From the NCBI GenBank assembly GCA_017302165.1, contig JAFLCW010000001.1:744001-808000 (forward strand): a stretch of DNA of 64,000 nt. The letters run 5' to 3'. Below, piece after piece: positions 9,084 to 17,357 of this stretch (position 1 is its first letter; every line of letters begins with the position of its first letter). The translations under genes and the position numbers were made by a program. The DNA is from Alphaproteobacteria bacterium (GTDB taxonomy: Bacteria; Pseudomonadota; Alphaproteobacteria; Micavibrionales; Micavibrionaceae). A model generated the notes under the pieces. The model was not told the origin of the DNA and did no database searches. It worked only from the letters and a program-made list of their open reading frames with translations.

Positions 9084-9806
9084 ATGTCACTGAACGATTA
9101 TAACCCATCCTATCGATATCGTGCTCGCAATCGTCAAAAAATGACGAACGCGATGTCGATGGTGATTGTTATTCTGTTTTCGGCGGCCGTTGGCTTTTGG
9201 ATGGGACGCCAATTTGGTGCGGGGAATGTCATCAACCTGACCGAACAACTCAAAACACTGACGACCCAAAATACGTTGCTTCAGGATACCGTAACGGAGC
9301 TAAGAGCCGAAGCTCAGGTTGCCAATACACGATATGAACAGATCAAACAGGAATATAACGCGGCCATCCCGGAAGGTCCTGTTCAAGACTTAATCAAAAT
9401 TGTCCGTGAGCAACTGGATCAAGGGATGGACCCTCAACGTCTATCTTTTTTTATTAAATCGGCGCGTCCCCCCACTGGATGTACGGAACCTGAAATTAAA
9501 CGGTTTGTGGTCACAACTCCTGCCTATAAAGGCGGCGATAGTACCGTGAGTGTTGCCGACGGCGCGATTGTGATTACAGGAACCGGAACGTCCGCCAGAA
9601 ATGCAAAAGGGGAACCCGAAGCGTGGTTTGATCCGGCACAGAAAGTTAAAATAACATTTTCACATGACCAAAAATCAGAAGTCAAAGAATCTAATTTACC
9701 GATACGACATTCCGTTGTCGCCGGAAATCGGGAATACCGCTTTACGATCGAAGAAGGGTCTCGCTCCTTTGTGAAAGTCGCCTTTGATTCTTGTGCCTAC
9801 CCTTAA
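9084..9806 (+). CDS. Single-pass membrane protein with periplasmic coiled coil, unknown function
   Basis: A 240-residue protein. Residues 1-22 are basic and cytoplasmic, 23-42 form one membrane helix (MSMVIVILFSAAVGFWMG), and 50-95 form a coiled coil (LTEQLKTLTTQNTLLQDTV and onward). A C-terminal beta-rich domain of about 130 residues follows, with two cysteines (TGCTEP and DSCAYP) likely joined by a disulfide. The topology resembles small envelope scaffolds with an anchor, coil and globular head. Placement right after lptD hints at an envelope role, but no family is recognised. Its stop overlaps by 4 bases with the stop of the convergent gene at 9803. Confidence 0.65.
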   Translation: MSLNDYNPSYRYRARNRQKMTNAMSMVIVILFSAAVGFWMGRQFGAGNVINLTEQLKTLTTQNTLLQDTVTELRAEAQVANTRYEQIKQEYNAAIPEGPVQDLIKIVREQLDQGMDPQRLSFFIKSARPPTGCTEPEIKRFVVTTPAYKGGDSTVSVADGAIVITGTGTSARNAKGEPEAWFDPAQKVKITFSHDQKSEVKESNLPIRHSVVAGNREYRFTIEEGSRSFVKVAFDSCAYP

Positions 9807-10996
9807 TCAGAAGGTGACATCCATCCTTTTAAATCTTGATCCAGACGTAAAAAATCGGATCCGACTTTTTGGGGGGATAGTTGTATCCATGTGGCGAGAT
9901 CCTGAATGGTCTCTTCATCGCCCTGCGCTGTCCCTCTTAAGGTAAGATCATTGTGGTAAAGAAGTATATTTCCACGTAGTTTATCGTTTGCGCCTGCTGA
10001 TAGTCTCATCTCAAAGGGCAAGGGACCCCCCTGAAAACGACGCTCAGGCTGAAGCCCAACAAACAACGTGACATCTTTCATCCCCTTGAGAGAGGCGGGA
10101 GGCATGATGAAGCTCCGGCCTTCTTTTTTATAGACAGTTTCGACATGGGAAAAAAAGGATTCTGCCTCGGGGATCTTCAGAACTATATGTGACATTTCAT
10201 GTTCGGGGGGCGATAGATCCCCATCCAGAGATAGATAAGCATTTTCCAGCGCGGTTAAACGAGCCCGGGTGATCCATTGTATGTTGTCACGTCCATGGGA
10301 AAAAATGACCCGAATGTCCTGCAAAGGGATATCAAATATTTTTCCACTTCCAGACTCAATATCGGTCTGAATTTCCGGATAATGTGATCCTGCCGGCAAA
10401 ACGATATTTATCCATCCTGTCGCCCGGTTCATCTGCGCGGGACCTGCCTTGACGTGACCCCCCTGAATATCCCCGTTTAGACGGATCACACCTTCCGGGG
10501 ATATAATGCCTTCCCATAGGGACTCAAAGCCGATTTCATATTGTGCGGTTTCAACAGTTGCGGTTATTTTTTGCAGGCCGTCTGAATCTGGTGCCGATAA
10601 AGTTGCCTCTATCGATACCCGGTAAATCCCCACTGGCGTTGAAAGATCCACATGGGAATTCCGGATAACCCAAGGTATGTTTCGCGGGGCAGAGGGCGAT
10701 AATTTTTTGGATAACATGAAAAGATCGAGCGGGTTCTGCACTAAAACGGCTATCTCTCCACCATCAATCTGAACACGCCGCGCCTGCAGGGAGAGCCAGT
10801 CCATGTCGATCCATAATTTTTGAATCCGGTCAATTCCCTGTTCATGAAACCGGATATTTTCGGCTTTAATCCCGGCAGGTGAGAGTGAAAAATTGCCAAT
10901 CGATACATGGGTTAACCCATGATCATTCAAGGCGTGAATAACCTGTTTTTTGATATGAGCCGGCACCGTGACAAACAGAGCCAAAAGCCCGATCAA
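9803..10996 (-). CDS. AsmA/YdbH-like membrane-anchored protein, start apparently frameshifted
   Basis: As written, the frame can only start at TTG 10996, giving 397 residues and leaving half of a membrane anchor. The body is beta-rich with repeated strand patterns (KAENIRFHEQGIDRIQKLWI, ARRVQIDGGEIAV, GWINIVLPAGSHYPEIQTDI), like the inner-membrane AsmA/YdbH superfamily that spans the periplasm and moves phospholipids. A better start exists at ATG 11037 with a strong AGGGA site 6 bases ahead, but it runs into TGA after 14 codons. One extra T in the seven-T run (seven A at 10995-11001 on the plus strand) would join both parts into MTRGRWVFFILTFFLIGLL. The gene lies 28 bases after parE on the same strand. 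The family call is tentative. Confidence 0.55.
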   Translation of the reverse strand: MIGLLALFVTVPAHIKKQVIHALNDHGLTHVSIGNFSLSPAGIKAENIRFHEQGIDRIQKLWIDMDWLSLQARRVQIDGGEIAVLVQNPLDLFMLSKKLSPSAPRNIPWVIRNSHVDLSTPVGIYRVSIEATLSAPDSDGLQKITATVETAQYEIGFESLWEGIISPEGVIRLNGDIQGGHVKAGPAQMNRATGWINIVLPAGSHYPEIQTDIESGSGKIFDIPLQDIRVIFSHGRDNIQWITRARLTALENAYLSLDGDLSPPEHEMSHIVLKIPEAESFFSHVETVYKKEGRSFIMPPASLKGMKDVTLFVGLQPERRFQGGPLPFEMRLSAGANDKLRGNILLYHNDLTLRGTAQGDEETIQDLATWIQLSPQKVGSDFLRLDQDLKGWMSPSD

Positions 10997-11064
10997 AAAA
11001 AGGTTAGAATAAAAAAGACCCAGCGGCCGCGTGTCATGAGACGTCCCTAGAAAAACCAGAGCGA

Positions 11065-13077
11065 TTAGATATCAATATCCTTGGCAAAGGCGGCGTTATC
11101 CTGAATGAATTGAAAGCGTGCTTCGGCATGACGTCCCATTAATTGTTCAACCAGATCATCAACCGACACGCCGAGTGTTTCTTGGGCGATCCCTTCCATC
11201 GTACCGAGTGCCGCATGCGCCGCGGGCAAGGTAACACGTAACAAAGTCCGTGACGCCGGGTTCATGGTAGTTTCCTTGAGCAAAATGGCTGGCATTTCTC
11301 CCAGACCTTTAAAACGGCTGATATCTACCTTTTTCTTCGATGCAAAAGTCGTTTTCATTAGTTCTTCTTTATGGGCGTCATCCTGTGCATAGGCACTGAG
11401 ATTGCCTGCCGTCAGGCGATAAAGCGGTGGCTGGGCAAGATAGAGATGCCCTTTTTCAATCAACGGCTTCATTTGGGTATAAAAGAAGGTCACAAGCAAA
11501 GAGGCAATATGCGCGCCGTCCACATCGGCATCCGTCATGATGATGATGCGTTCATACCGAAGTTTTGAGATATCAAAATCTTTACCTGCCCCACATCCCA
11601 TCGCCAGGATCAGGTCTTGAATTTCCTGATTGGCGCGGATCTTATCACCGGTGGCACTGACCACATTCAAAATTTTGCCGCGCAGAGGTAAGATCGCCTG
11701 TGTTTCCCGGTTTCTGCCTTGCTTGGCGGAACCGCCAGCGGAATCCCCTTCGACCAAAAATAATTCGGTATCTTCGGCTTCTTGACGGGCGCAATCGGCC
11801 AATTTTCCGGGCAAGCGCAATTTGCGTGTCGCGGTTTTTCTGGCCATGGCCTTGTCGTCACGACGCCGGACGCGTTCTTCGGCCTTTAAGATTAATTCAT
11901 CCAGCAAGATGCGGCTGGCGGCGGTATCGGCGGAAAGCCAATGATCAAAACGATCCTTGATCACGGTCTCTACCCATTTGGTCGCCTCGGGGGACGTCAA
12001 CTTTTCTTTTGTCTGGCCTTGAAATTGCGGATCCCGAATGAAAACCGATAACATCGCGCCCATGCCCCCGGTGATATCATCTGGCGTTACCATCGAAATT
12101 TTCTTAAGACCGATCATTTCCCCATATGATTTGATGGAGCGTGACAAGGCGGAGCGCAAACCTTGTTCATGTGTTCCGCCTTGCGGTGTGGGGATGGTAT
12201 TACAGTAAGAATGAATAAACCCATCTTCACGTTCAATCCAGGTCAGAGCAAATTCTACGCGGCCTGATTTATCCGGCAGATCGGCCAGCCCGTGAAAGGG
12301 TTTGGGCACCAGTACATCACTGTCCTTCAGGGTTGTTTCTAGATAATCCAGAAGCCCGTTCGGGAAGTGAAAAACAGCCTCGGCCGGGACAGCGCCATCC
12401 TTGACCCATTCCGGATCACATGACCATCTAATTTCAACGCCGCGAAATAAATAAGCTTTGGAACGCGCGAGTTGCAACAGCCACGCTGGCTTGAATTTTG
12501 GCTTGGCACCAAAAATTTCCGGGTCGGGATGAAAACAGACCACCGTGCCGCGCCGATTATGTACTGCGCCCAGTTTCTGAAGTCTGGAAGTGGGGATGCC
12601 CCGCGAAAAACTTTGTTTATAAAGTTGTTTGTCCCGGGCAACCTCGACCCACATCATATCGGATAGCGCGTTAACGACGGAACTACCGACTCCATGAAGA
12701 CCGCCCGACGTTTCATAGGCTTTGCCGCTGAATTTTCCCCCGGAATGAAGGGTGGTCAAAATAACTTCGAGCGCGGATTTGCCTGGAAACTTTGGATGTT
12801 CATCGACAGGAATGCCCCGGCCATTATCCCCGATTTCAACAGATCCGTCCCCCAAGAGACGTAAGGTAATTTTATCGGCATGGCCGGCGACGGCCTCGTC
12901 CATCGCGTTGTCCAGAATTTCAGACGCCAAATGATGCATGGCACGTTCATCTGTACCCCCGATATACATGCCGGGGCGTTTACGGACAGGTTCCAGCCCT
13001 TCCAAAACCTCAATATCCTGCGCGCCATAACTTTCTGGCTTCATGGCGGTGTTTCCTTTGCTGATGCTCTCGGGCAT
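11065..13077 (-). CDS. parE: DNA topoisomerase IV subunit B
   Basis: ATPase subunit of the type II topoisomerase that separates daughter chromosomes. At 670 residues it lacks the extra insert of many GyrB proteins. The N-terminal GHKL ATPase motifs are ILDNAMDEAVAGHA, IGDNGRGIPVDEHP and GGLHGVGSSVVNALS. The TOPRIM domain shows ELFLVEGDSAGGSAKQGR and IIIMTDADVDGAHI. The C-terminal domain ends with VDDLVEQLMGRHAEARFQFI. ATG 13077 (MPESISKG) or the internal ATG 13044 (MKPESYGAQDIEVLEG) could start it; the latter is nearer to the usual family N-terminus. parC is not nearby. GyrB is the only realistic alternative. Confidence 0.93.
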   Translation of the reverse strand: MPESISKGNTAMKPESYGAQDIEVLEGLEPVRKRPGMYIGGTDERAMHHLASEILDNAMDEAVAGHADKITLRLLGDGSVEIGDNGRGIPVDEHPKFPGKSALEVILTTLHSGGKFSGKAYETSGGLHGVGSSVVNALSDMMWVEVARDKQLYKQSFSRGIPTSRLQKLGAVHNRRGTVVCFHPDPEIFGAKPKFKPAWLLQLARSKAYLFRGVEIRWSCDPEWVKDGAVPAEAVFHFPNGLLDYLETTLKDSDVLVPKPFHGLADLPDKSGRVEFALTWIEREDGFIHSYCNTIPTPQGGTHEQGLRSALSRSIKSYGEMIGLKKISMVTPDDITGGMGAMLSVFIRDPQFQGQTKEKLTSPEATKWVETVIKDRFDHWLSADTAASRILLDELILKAEERVRRRDDKAMARKTATRKLRLPGKLADCARQEAEDTELFLVEGDSAGGSAKQGRNRETQAILPLRGKILNVVSATGDKIRANQEIQDLILAMGCGAGKDFDISKLRYERIIIMTDADVDGAHIASLLVTFFYTQMKPLIEKGHLYLAQPPLYRLTAGNLSAYAQDDAHKEELMKTTFASKKKVDISRFKGLGEMPAILLKETTMNPASRTLLRVTLPAAHAALGTMEGIAQETLGVSVDDLVEQLMGRHAEARFQFIQDNAAFAKDIDI

Positions 13078-13239
13078 GGGATGACTTTTTTATTTCAAGA
13101 TTGTGGCCAAAACAGGGTACAATTCATAGCCAATGTTTGGCCATTTGAAAACCGCAAAAAACCTTTATTTCTGTGTTTTCCTACCTCTGACCTAGGTAAA
13201 TTTCCCTTAAGCGCGTATTTTTTATACAATAAGGATCTG

Positions 13240-14445
13240 ATGATGAAAGTTTGTTTTTCTCTGCTGTGGATGATCGGCCTGCTCTGCGGGATGCCGGCTC
13301 TGGCCAAGGGGATTGATTTGAAGGGGATCGAGCCACTTCAGCCCGTCGAGTATATGCCCGAAGCAGAGTTTTTGGATAAAACCAAAAAGACAGATGAAAC
13401 GCCGTTTGGTGATCTCTATTTAGAATATAAAATGCAGTTGCCACGGGACTGGACGCGTACCGTCGACCCCCCTAAATCTACGCCGGACGCCACCATGAAA
13501 CGGATGAGCGACCGTGTGCTGGGGATCATCGGTGAATATATTAGCCCCCCTACCTTTGAAAGCCGGAGTTACATTTCTATCGAAGCGCTTGAGCTGGATC
13601 ATGAAATTAATGCCCGAAACTGGTTCGTCAATTTTATTTTGGCCGAAGGGTACGCCCCCACGGCTATGACAGAAGTGTCAGAACAGGAAGTCCAGGCTAT
13701 TTATGTTGATGTTCAAGGCGATACTAGTTTTATTGTCAGGTTAAAAGCCATCGTCAATGGACCGCGTGTTGTGTTGTTCCGGTATTATATGCCTCAAGAG
13801 AATGTGGCCACGGAACGCGTGATGCAGGCGCAAGTGGTGAAATCCTTTCAATTGGTCAATCCGGAAACCGCCACCATCGAAAGCCGTAAGACCTTTGCCT
13901 TTCTTGATCAGTCTTTCTTTGATTATCCGGCCTCATGGACGGCGGAATCTCCTCGGCTTCGGTCGATTGATCGCATGCGCGCCCAACTTTATACGGGCGT
14001 GCGGCGCAATGCGCCGGATGGTCAGGTGACGATACACACCATTTCAAGATTGCTAGATACCACGCTGGCCGACGAGGTGAAAGCCTACCGTCAGAAATTG
14101 AAAATACCCGGGTTTACGTTGGGGGCAATGATTGAAAAAATCCAATATAGCAACGCCGATCCAGCCATGGAGTTCACGGCAACCGAAGTCTATCGTTTGG
14201 TACCCGAAGATACTAAAATGCGCGGATATGAATTGGCCATTTCTGTGATGAAGGGATCAGAGTATTTTTACATCATGACGTTGATCACGCATGCCCGGGA
14301 AGAAGATTTTTATCAATGGGCACGTAATATGCGCGCATTCCGGATCATGGCGGAAACCATGCGCCGGTTTAATGATGGCGGTGATGATGACCGCCCCGAA
14401 GCGCCGGACATGCCGCCCCCGGCCGCGACGCGCGTTACACCATAA
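13240..14445 (+). CDS. Exported protein of unknown function
   Basis: A 401-residue protein with a signal peptide (MMKVCFSLLWMIGLLCGMPA, cleavage after LAKG or nearby). The open frame continues upstream to 12880, but that part is antisense to parE. ATG 13240 has an AAGGA site 6 bases ahead and opens straight into the signal peptide, so it is preferred. The mature protein has two similar halves, each with a 'FxYPxxWTxxxPR'-type segment (LPRDWTRTVDPP near residue 70; FFDYPASWTAESPR near 230) followed by beta strands, suggesting an internal duplication. The C-terminus is Asp- then Pro/Ala-rich. Function unknown; a periplasmic location is inferred. Confidence 0.7.
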   Translation: MMKVCFSLLWMIGLLCGMPALAKGIDLKGIEPLQPVEYMPEAEFLDKTKKTDETPFGDLYLEYKMQLPRDWTRTVDPPKSTPDATMKRMSDRVLGIIGEYISPPTFESRSYISIEALELDHEINARNWFVNFILAEGYAPTAMTEVSEQEVQAIYVDVQGDTSFIVRLKAIVNGPRVVLFRYYMPQENVATERVMQAQVVKSFQLVNPETATIESRKTFAFLDQSFFDYPASWTAESPRLRSIDRMRAQLYTGVRRNAPDGQVTIHTISRLLDTTLADEVKAYRQKLKIPGFTLGAMIEKIQYSNADPAMEFTATEVYRLVPEDTKMRGYELAISVMKGSEYFYIMTLITHAREEDFYQWARNMRAFRIMAETMRRFNDGGDDDRPEAPDMPPPAATRVTP

Positions 14446-14460
14446 AAAACCAGCTATAAA

Positions 14461-14485
14461 AAAACCGGCCATCAAGCCGGTTTTT
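14461..14485. terminator. Bidirectional intrinsic terminator
   Basis: A perfect 9-bp stem (AAAACCGGC with GCCGGTTTT) encloses a 6-base loop and is followed by T on the plus strand and A-rich sequence on the other side. It lies between the convergent exported-protein gene and glnA and can serve both. Confidence 0.85.
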
Positions 14486-14502
14486 AATGCATTCAAGCCT
14501 CA

Positions 14503-15933
14503 TTAACCTGAGTAATACATCTGGAATTCCAAAGGGTGCGGCATGGTTTCAAAGGCTTCGACTTCTTCCATCTTGAGGTCGATATACGCTTCCAGCATCT
14601 CACGCGAGAAGACATTGCCTTTAAGCAGGAAGTCATGATCCCGGCTTAAGTTTTCTAATGCTTCGCGTAAGCTTCCACACACGGTCGGTACTTTGGCCAG
14701 TTCTTCAGGCGGCAATTCATACAGGTTCTTATCCATCGCTTCACCGGGGTGGATTTTATTTTGAACCCCATCCAGACCCGCCATCAACATGGCCGAGAAG
14801 GCCAGATAGGGGTTAGCCAGAGGATCTGGGAAACGCACTTCCACCCGTTTTCCTTTGGGTGATTTCACATACGGAATCCGGCAGGAAGCTGAGCGGTTAC
14901 GCGATGAGTAGGCCAGCAGAACCGGTGCTTCATACCCCGGTACCAGACGTTTATAGCTGTTGGTTGTCGGGTTCGTAAACGCGTTCAAGGCCTTGGCGTG
15001 TTTAATGATCCCGCCAATGTAATGAAGTGCCATGTCGGAGAGACCGGCATAACCATCGCCCGCGAACAAAGGCTTACCGCCTTTCCAGAGCGATTGGTGA
15101 CAATGCATCCCCGAACCGTTATCGCCAAAGATAGGTTTAGGCATGAAGGTGACGGTTTTGCCGTAGATATGAGCCACGTTATGCACGCCGTATTTATAAA
15201 GTTGCATATTGTCCCCGCACGCCACCAGCGTTGAAAACAGAATGCCTAATTCATGTTGGGCTGTGGCTACCTCGTGGTGATGTTTTTCAACCGGAACGCC
15301 CATCGCGGCGAGTACGGTCAACATTTCCGCCCGCAGGTCAGAGGCACTATCCACCGGGCTTTCGGGGAAATATCCCCCTTTCACGCGGGGGCGGTGTCCC
15401 ATGTTACCCTCGGGGTAATCACGGTTGGTGTTGTGTGGGGCTTCGATGGAGTCCAGCTTGTAGGAGACTTCATGGCTGTCGATGCGGAATTTCACATCAT
15501 CGAAAATGAAGAATTCTGCCTCAGGGCCGAAATAGGCCGTGTCGGCAATACCCAGTGATTGCATATATTTTTCAGCGGCCATGGCAATGGCGCGGGGGCA
15601 ACGCTCATATGGTTTGCCCGTATCCGGCTCCACCACATAGCAAAATACTTTGAGCGTCGGTTGGGCGGCAAAAGGGTCGATAAAACAACGCGACCAATCC
15701 GGCACCAGATGCATGTCAGATTTATCAATGCTTTTCCATCCGGCGATTGACGATCCGTCAATCATGATACCTTCTTCGAACAATCCTTTGTCCAGCGTGC
15801 TGATATGTTGATCTGTGTGCTGAAGTTTTCCCTTGGTGTCGGTAAACTCAAACCCGACATACTGAAGATCATGGTCTTTTTTTACTTTTTCAAAATCGGC
15901 AAAGCTTTTAATCGAAATCAACTTATCGGACAT
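14503..15933 (-). CDS. glnA: Glutamine synthetase type I
   Basis: Makes glutamine from glutamate, ammonia and ATP; the main ammonia-assimilating enzyme, active as a dodecamer. It has 476 residues, normal for GSI-beta. Conserved elements: the latch loop [25 protein letters not shown] with metal-binding Glu, [20 protein letters not shown] with the active-site Arg, and the adenylylation site Y405 in [12 protein letters not shown], which implies control by GlnE. A strong AAGGAG-like site precedes the ATG (CTAAGGAGATCTC). glnB, its usual alphaproteobacterial partner, is not upstream here. The leader carries several hairpins, listed separately. Confidence 0.98.
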   Translation of the reverse strand: MSDKLISIKSFADFEKVKKDHDLQYVGFEFTDTKGKLQHTDQHISTLDKGLFEEGIMIDGSSIAGWKSIDKSDMHLVPDWSRCFIDPFAAQPTLKVFCYVVEPDTGKPYERCPRAIAMAAEKYMQSLGIADTAYFGPEAEFFIFDDVKFRIDSHEVSYKLDSIEAPHNTNRDYPEGNMGHRPRVKGGYFPESPVDSASDLRAEMLTVLAAMGVPVEKHHHEVATAQHELGILFSTLVACGDNMQLYKYGVHNVAHIYGKTVTFMPKPIFGDNGSGMHCHQSLWKGGKPLFAGDGYAGLSDMALHYIGGIIKHAKALNAFTNPTTNSYKRLVPGYEAPVLLAYSSRNRSASCRIPYVKSPKGKRVEVRFPDPLANPYLAFSAMLMAGLDGVQNKIHPGEAMDKNLYELPPEELAKVPTVCGSLREALENLSRDHDFLLKGNVFSREMLEAYIDLKMEEVEAFETMPHPLEFQMYYSG

Positions 15934-15975
15934 GAGATCTCCTTAGGATCGGGTTGGGTTGACATAACCTATAAC

Positions 15976-15998
15976 AAAACCGCATACCTGCTATGCGG
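15976..15998 (-). other. Hairpin in the glnA leader, terminator-like
   Basis: On the minus strand CCGCATA, a 5-base loop and TATGCGG are followed by TTTT, ending about 43 bases before the glnA start codon. It could be an attenuator or only a weak terminator; the tail is short. No sigma-54 promoter is visible in this leader. Confidence 0.4.
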
Positions 15999-16025
15999 CT
16001 TAAGACGGGGTAAGGAAATAGCACC

Positions 16026-16051
16026 AAAAAAAAAGCCCGTAAAGGCTTTTT
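16026..16051 (-). terminator. Intrinsic terminator after the 46-residue protein gene
   Basis: Read on the minus strand, AAAAAGCC, a 6-base loop and GGCTTTTT run into nine T. It ends the transcript of the small membrane protein gene and insulates glnA from it. Confidence 0.8.
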
Positions 16052-16080
16052 GAGGAAGTTTTGAAAACCATACAATAAAG

Positions 16081-16114
16081 AACCGCCCCGATGCCAGAAA
16101 CATGCGGGGCGGTT
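16081..16114 (-). terminator. GC-rich hairpin, probable terminator
   Basis: A perfect 10-bp stem (AACCGCCCCG with CGGGGCGGTT) with a 14-base loop, followed on the minus strand by CTTTATT. It lies 50 bases past the stop of the small protein gene and 30 bases before the stronger terminator, forming a tandem pair. Confidence 0.6.
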
Positions 16115-16164
16115 ATACCGTGACAATTCCGGGGATGAGACCGGAAATGTTATATCCTGTTGTT

Positions 16165-16305
16165 TTAGTTGATTGAAAACGGGCGAAAGCCGACAAAAAG
16201 GTCGATCGCTTTGCTCACTTCAGCGGATTTCCAAGCCGAATAGGCAATCGTGCCCAAATACATCCCGCCATTTACCGCCAGTACCAAGATCATCAGTGTT
16301 AACAT
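16165..16305 (-). CDS. 46-residue single-pass membrane protein, unknown
   Basis: ATG 16305 follows a GGGGAG site at 8-base spacing, which favours it over the longer 63-residue frame starting at 16356. The product is mostly one membrane helix (LTLMILVLAVNGGMYLGTIA) followed by a short amphipathic tail with charged residues (WKSAEVSKAIDLFVGFRPF). It has its own AT-rich upstream region and two terminators downstream, which argues for a real, monocistronic gene. No family recognised. Small membrane proteins of this size often modulate a larger partner, but nothing here says which. Confidence 0.55.
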   Translation of the reverse strand: MLTLMILVLAVNGGMYLGTIAYSAWKSAEVSKAIDLFVGFRPFSIN

Positions 16306-16731
16306 GTTCGTGTCTCCCCACACTTCGTTGTTATTCGATGGAGATATAATTACCATAAAACATGATTAGGTCAAGCAAAAAACGAAAAAAATTCAATAAA
16401 AACAATAACTTAAAAAAAATCTAAGAGAAAGTTTGTATTTTCATAAGATAATAATAAGAATCTAACCCTTAGACCCACCTTAGGCGCAACTTTATAAAGG
16501 CGAGAGCATAAAATATCGTCTAATCCCTTGATATATGATGATAATTGCGCGAGCGCGTCATTTTATATCTGATCTCCTTAATATTATATCTTGAATAAAA
16601 TCAGACGGTTACAGACGGCTTCGGCTGGAACAAACGCTTCAACCCTCTGGGTTTGGCGTCAAGAGGTAAAATCACGTGCCCGGCCATTTTCCTGTGTATC
16701 AAATGATGCCCTGCGAGATGGGGTGATTGTG
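16306..16731. other. AT-rich intergenic region before the dcw operon
   Basis: About 600 bases lie between the small protein gene and mraZ. The left half (16360-16610) is strongly AT-rich and must hold the promoter of the 46-residue gene; short ORFs here have no ribosome-binding sites or protein-like composition. I see no RNA gene. The dcw promoter is expected near or just right of the MraZ box at 16732. Confidence 0.5.
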
Positions 16732-16756
16732 TCCCATATATTCCCATGCTATCCCA
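16732..16756 (-). promoter_or_regulatory. MraZ operator: three TGGGA repeats at 10-base period
   Basis: On the minus strand TGGGA occurs three times (16752-16756, 16742-16746, 16732-16736) with exactly 5 bases between copies; a weaker TGGTC continues the phase at 16762-16766. TGGGN direct repeats with 5-base spacers are the known binding site of MraZ upstream of its own operon. The site is about 145 bases before mraZ, so autoregulation of the dcw operon is the natural reading. Confidence 0.75.
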
Positions 16757-16901
16757 TAAAAGACCATATTGTGCGTCTGAAACGCCCGCGTTGGTGATAT
16801 CTGACCTTTTGGAAGGCACTTAGAGGGAAGAGCATAACGGCGCGTTTCGTATTGATGAGTGGGTATTGAGTAAAAAGGCAGAGAAAAAACCAGCGGGTAC
16901 G

Positions 16902-17357
16902 ATGAATATTTTTACCTCCACACATGTTGTCAAAGTTGATGCCAAAGGACGCGCCTGTGTGCCTGCGCCTTTTCGCACGGCGTTGTCATCTGACCCGTTC
17001 ACCGGGTTTGTGGGGATCAGGTCGCATTATCTTCCGGCGATCGAAGGATACCCATCAGCGCGGATGGAAATGATCAGCCGGCAATTTGATTTAGGACATC
17101 AAATTTTTTCTGAAGATTATGATGATCTGGCGACGGCCATATTCGGCGGTGCGATCAGCATGCCGATGGATGAAACAGGCCGGATTGTGATTCCGCGTGA
17201 ATTATTGGCGTTCGCCAATATCAAAGACAAAGCGGCCTTTATGGGGATGGGGCCCAAATTTCAGATATGGAACGCAGATGATCTTGAATCGCGTCTGATC
17301 CAGGCACGTGATATTGCCAAAAAGAAAAACCTGATGGTGCCCTGGAGTCGGTCATGA
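16902..17357 (+). CDS. mraZ: Transcriptional regulator MraZ
   Basis: First gene of the dcw cluster; a ring-forming DNA-binding protein that represses its own operon through TGGGN repeats. Two SpoVT/AbrB-like repeats are visible: KVDAKGRACVPAPFR and MDETGRIVIPRELLAF. The ATG at 16902 (MNIFTSTHVVKVDAKGR) matches the normal MraZ N-terminus, giving 151 residues. A TTG at 16866 would add 12 mostly basic residues and cannot be excluded, as neither start has a strong ribosome-binding site. The stop overlaps the rsmH start by 4 bases. Confidence 0.93.
   Translation: MNIFTSTHVVKVDAKGRACVPAPFRTALSSDPFTGFVGIRSHYLPAIEGYPSARMEMISRQFDLGHQIFSEDYDDLATAIFGGAISMPMDETGRIVIPRELLAFANIKDKAAFMGMGPKFQIWNADDLESRLIQARDIAKKKNLMVPWSRS

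Noticed and set aside
12880-13239. Long N-terminal extension of the 13240 gene
   Set aside because: It is antisense to parE and has no protein-like features; the start at 13240 has a ribosome-binding site and signal peptide.
16591-16797. 68-codon reading frame before mraZ
   Set aside because: No ribosome-binding site, covers the MraZ operator, and has no family-like pattern.
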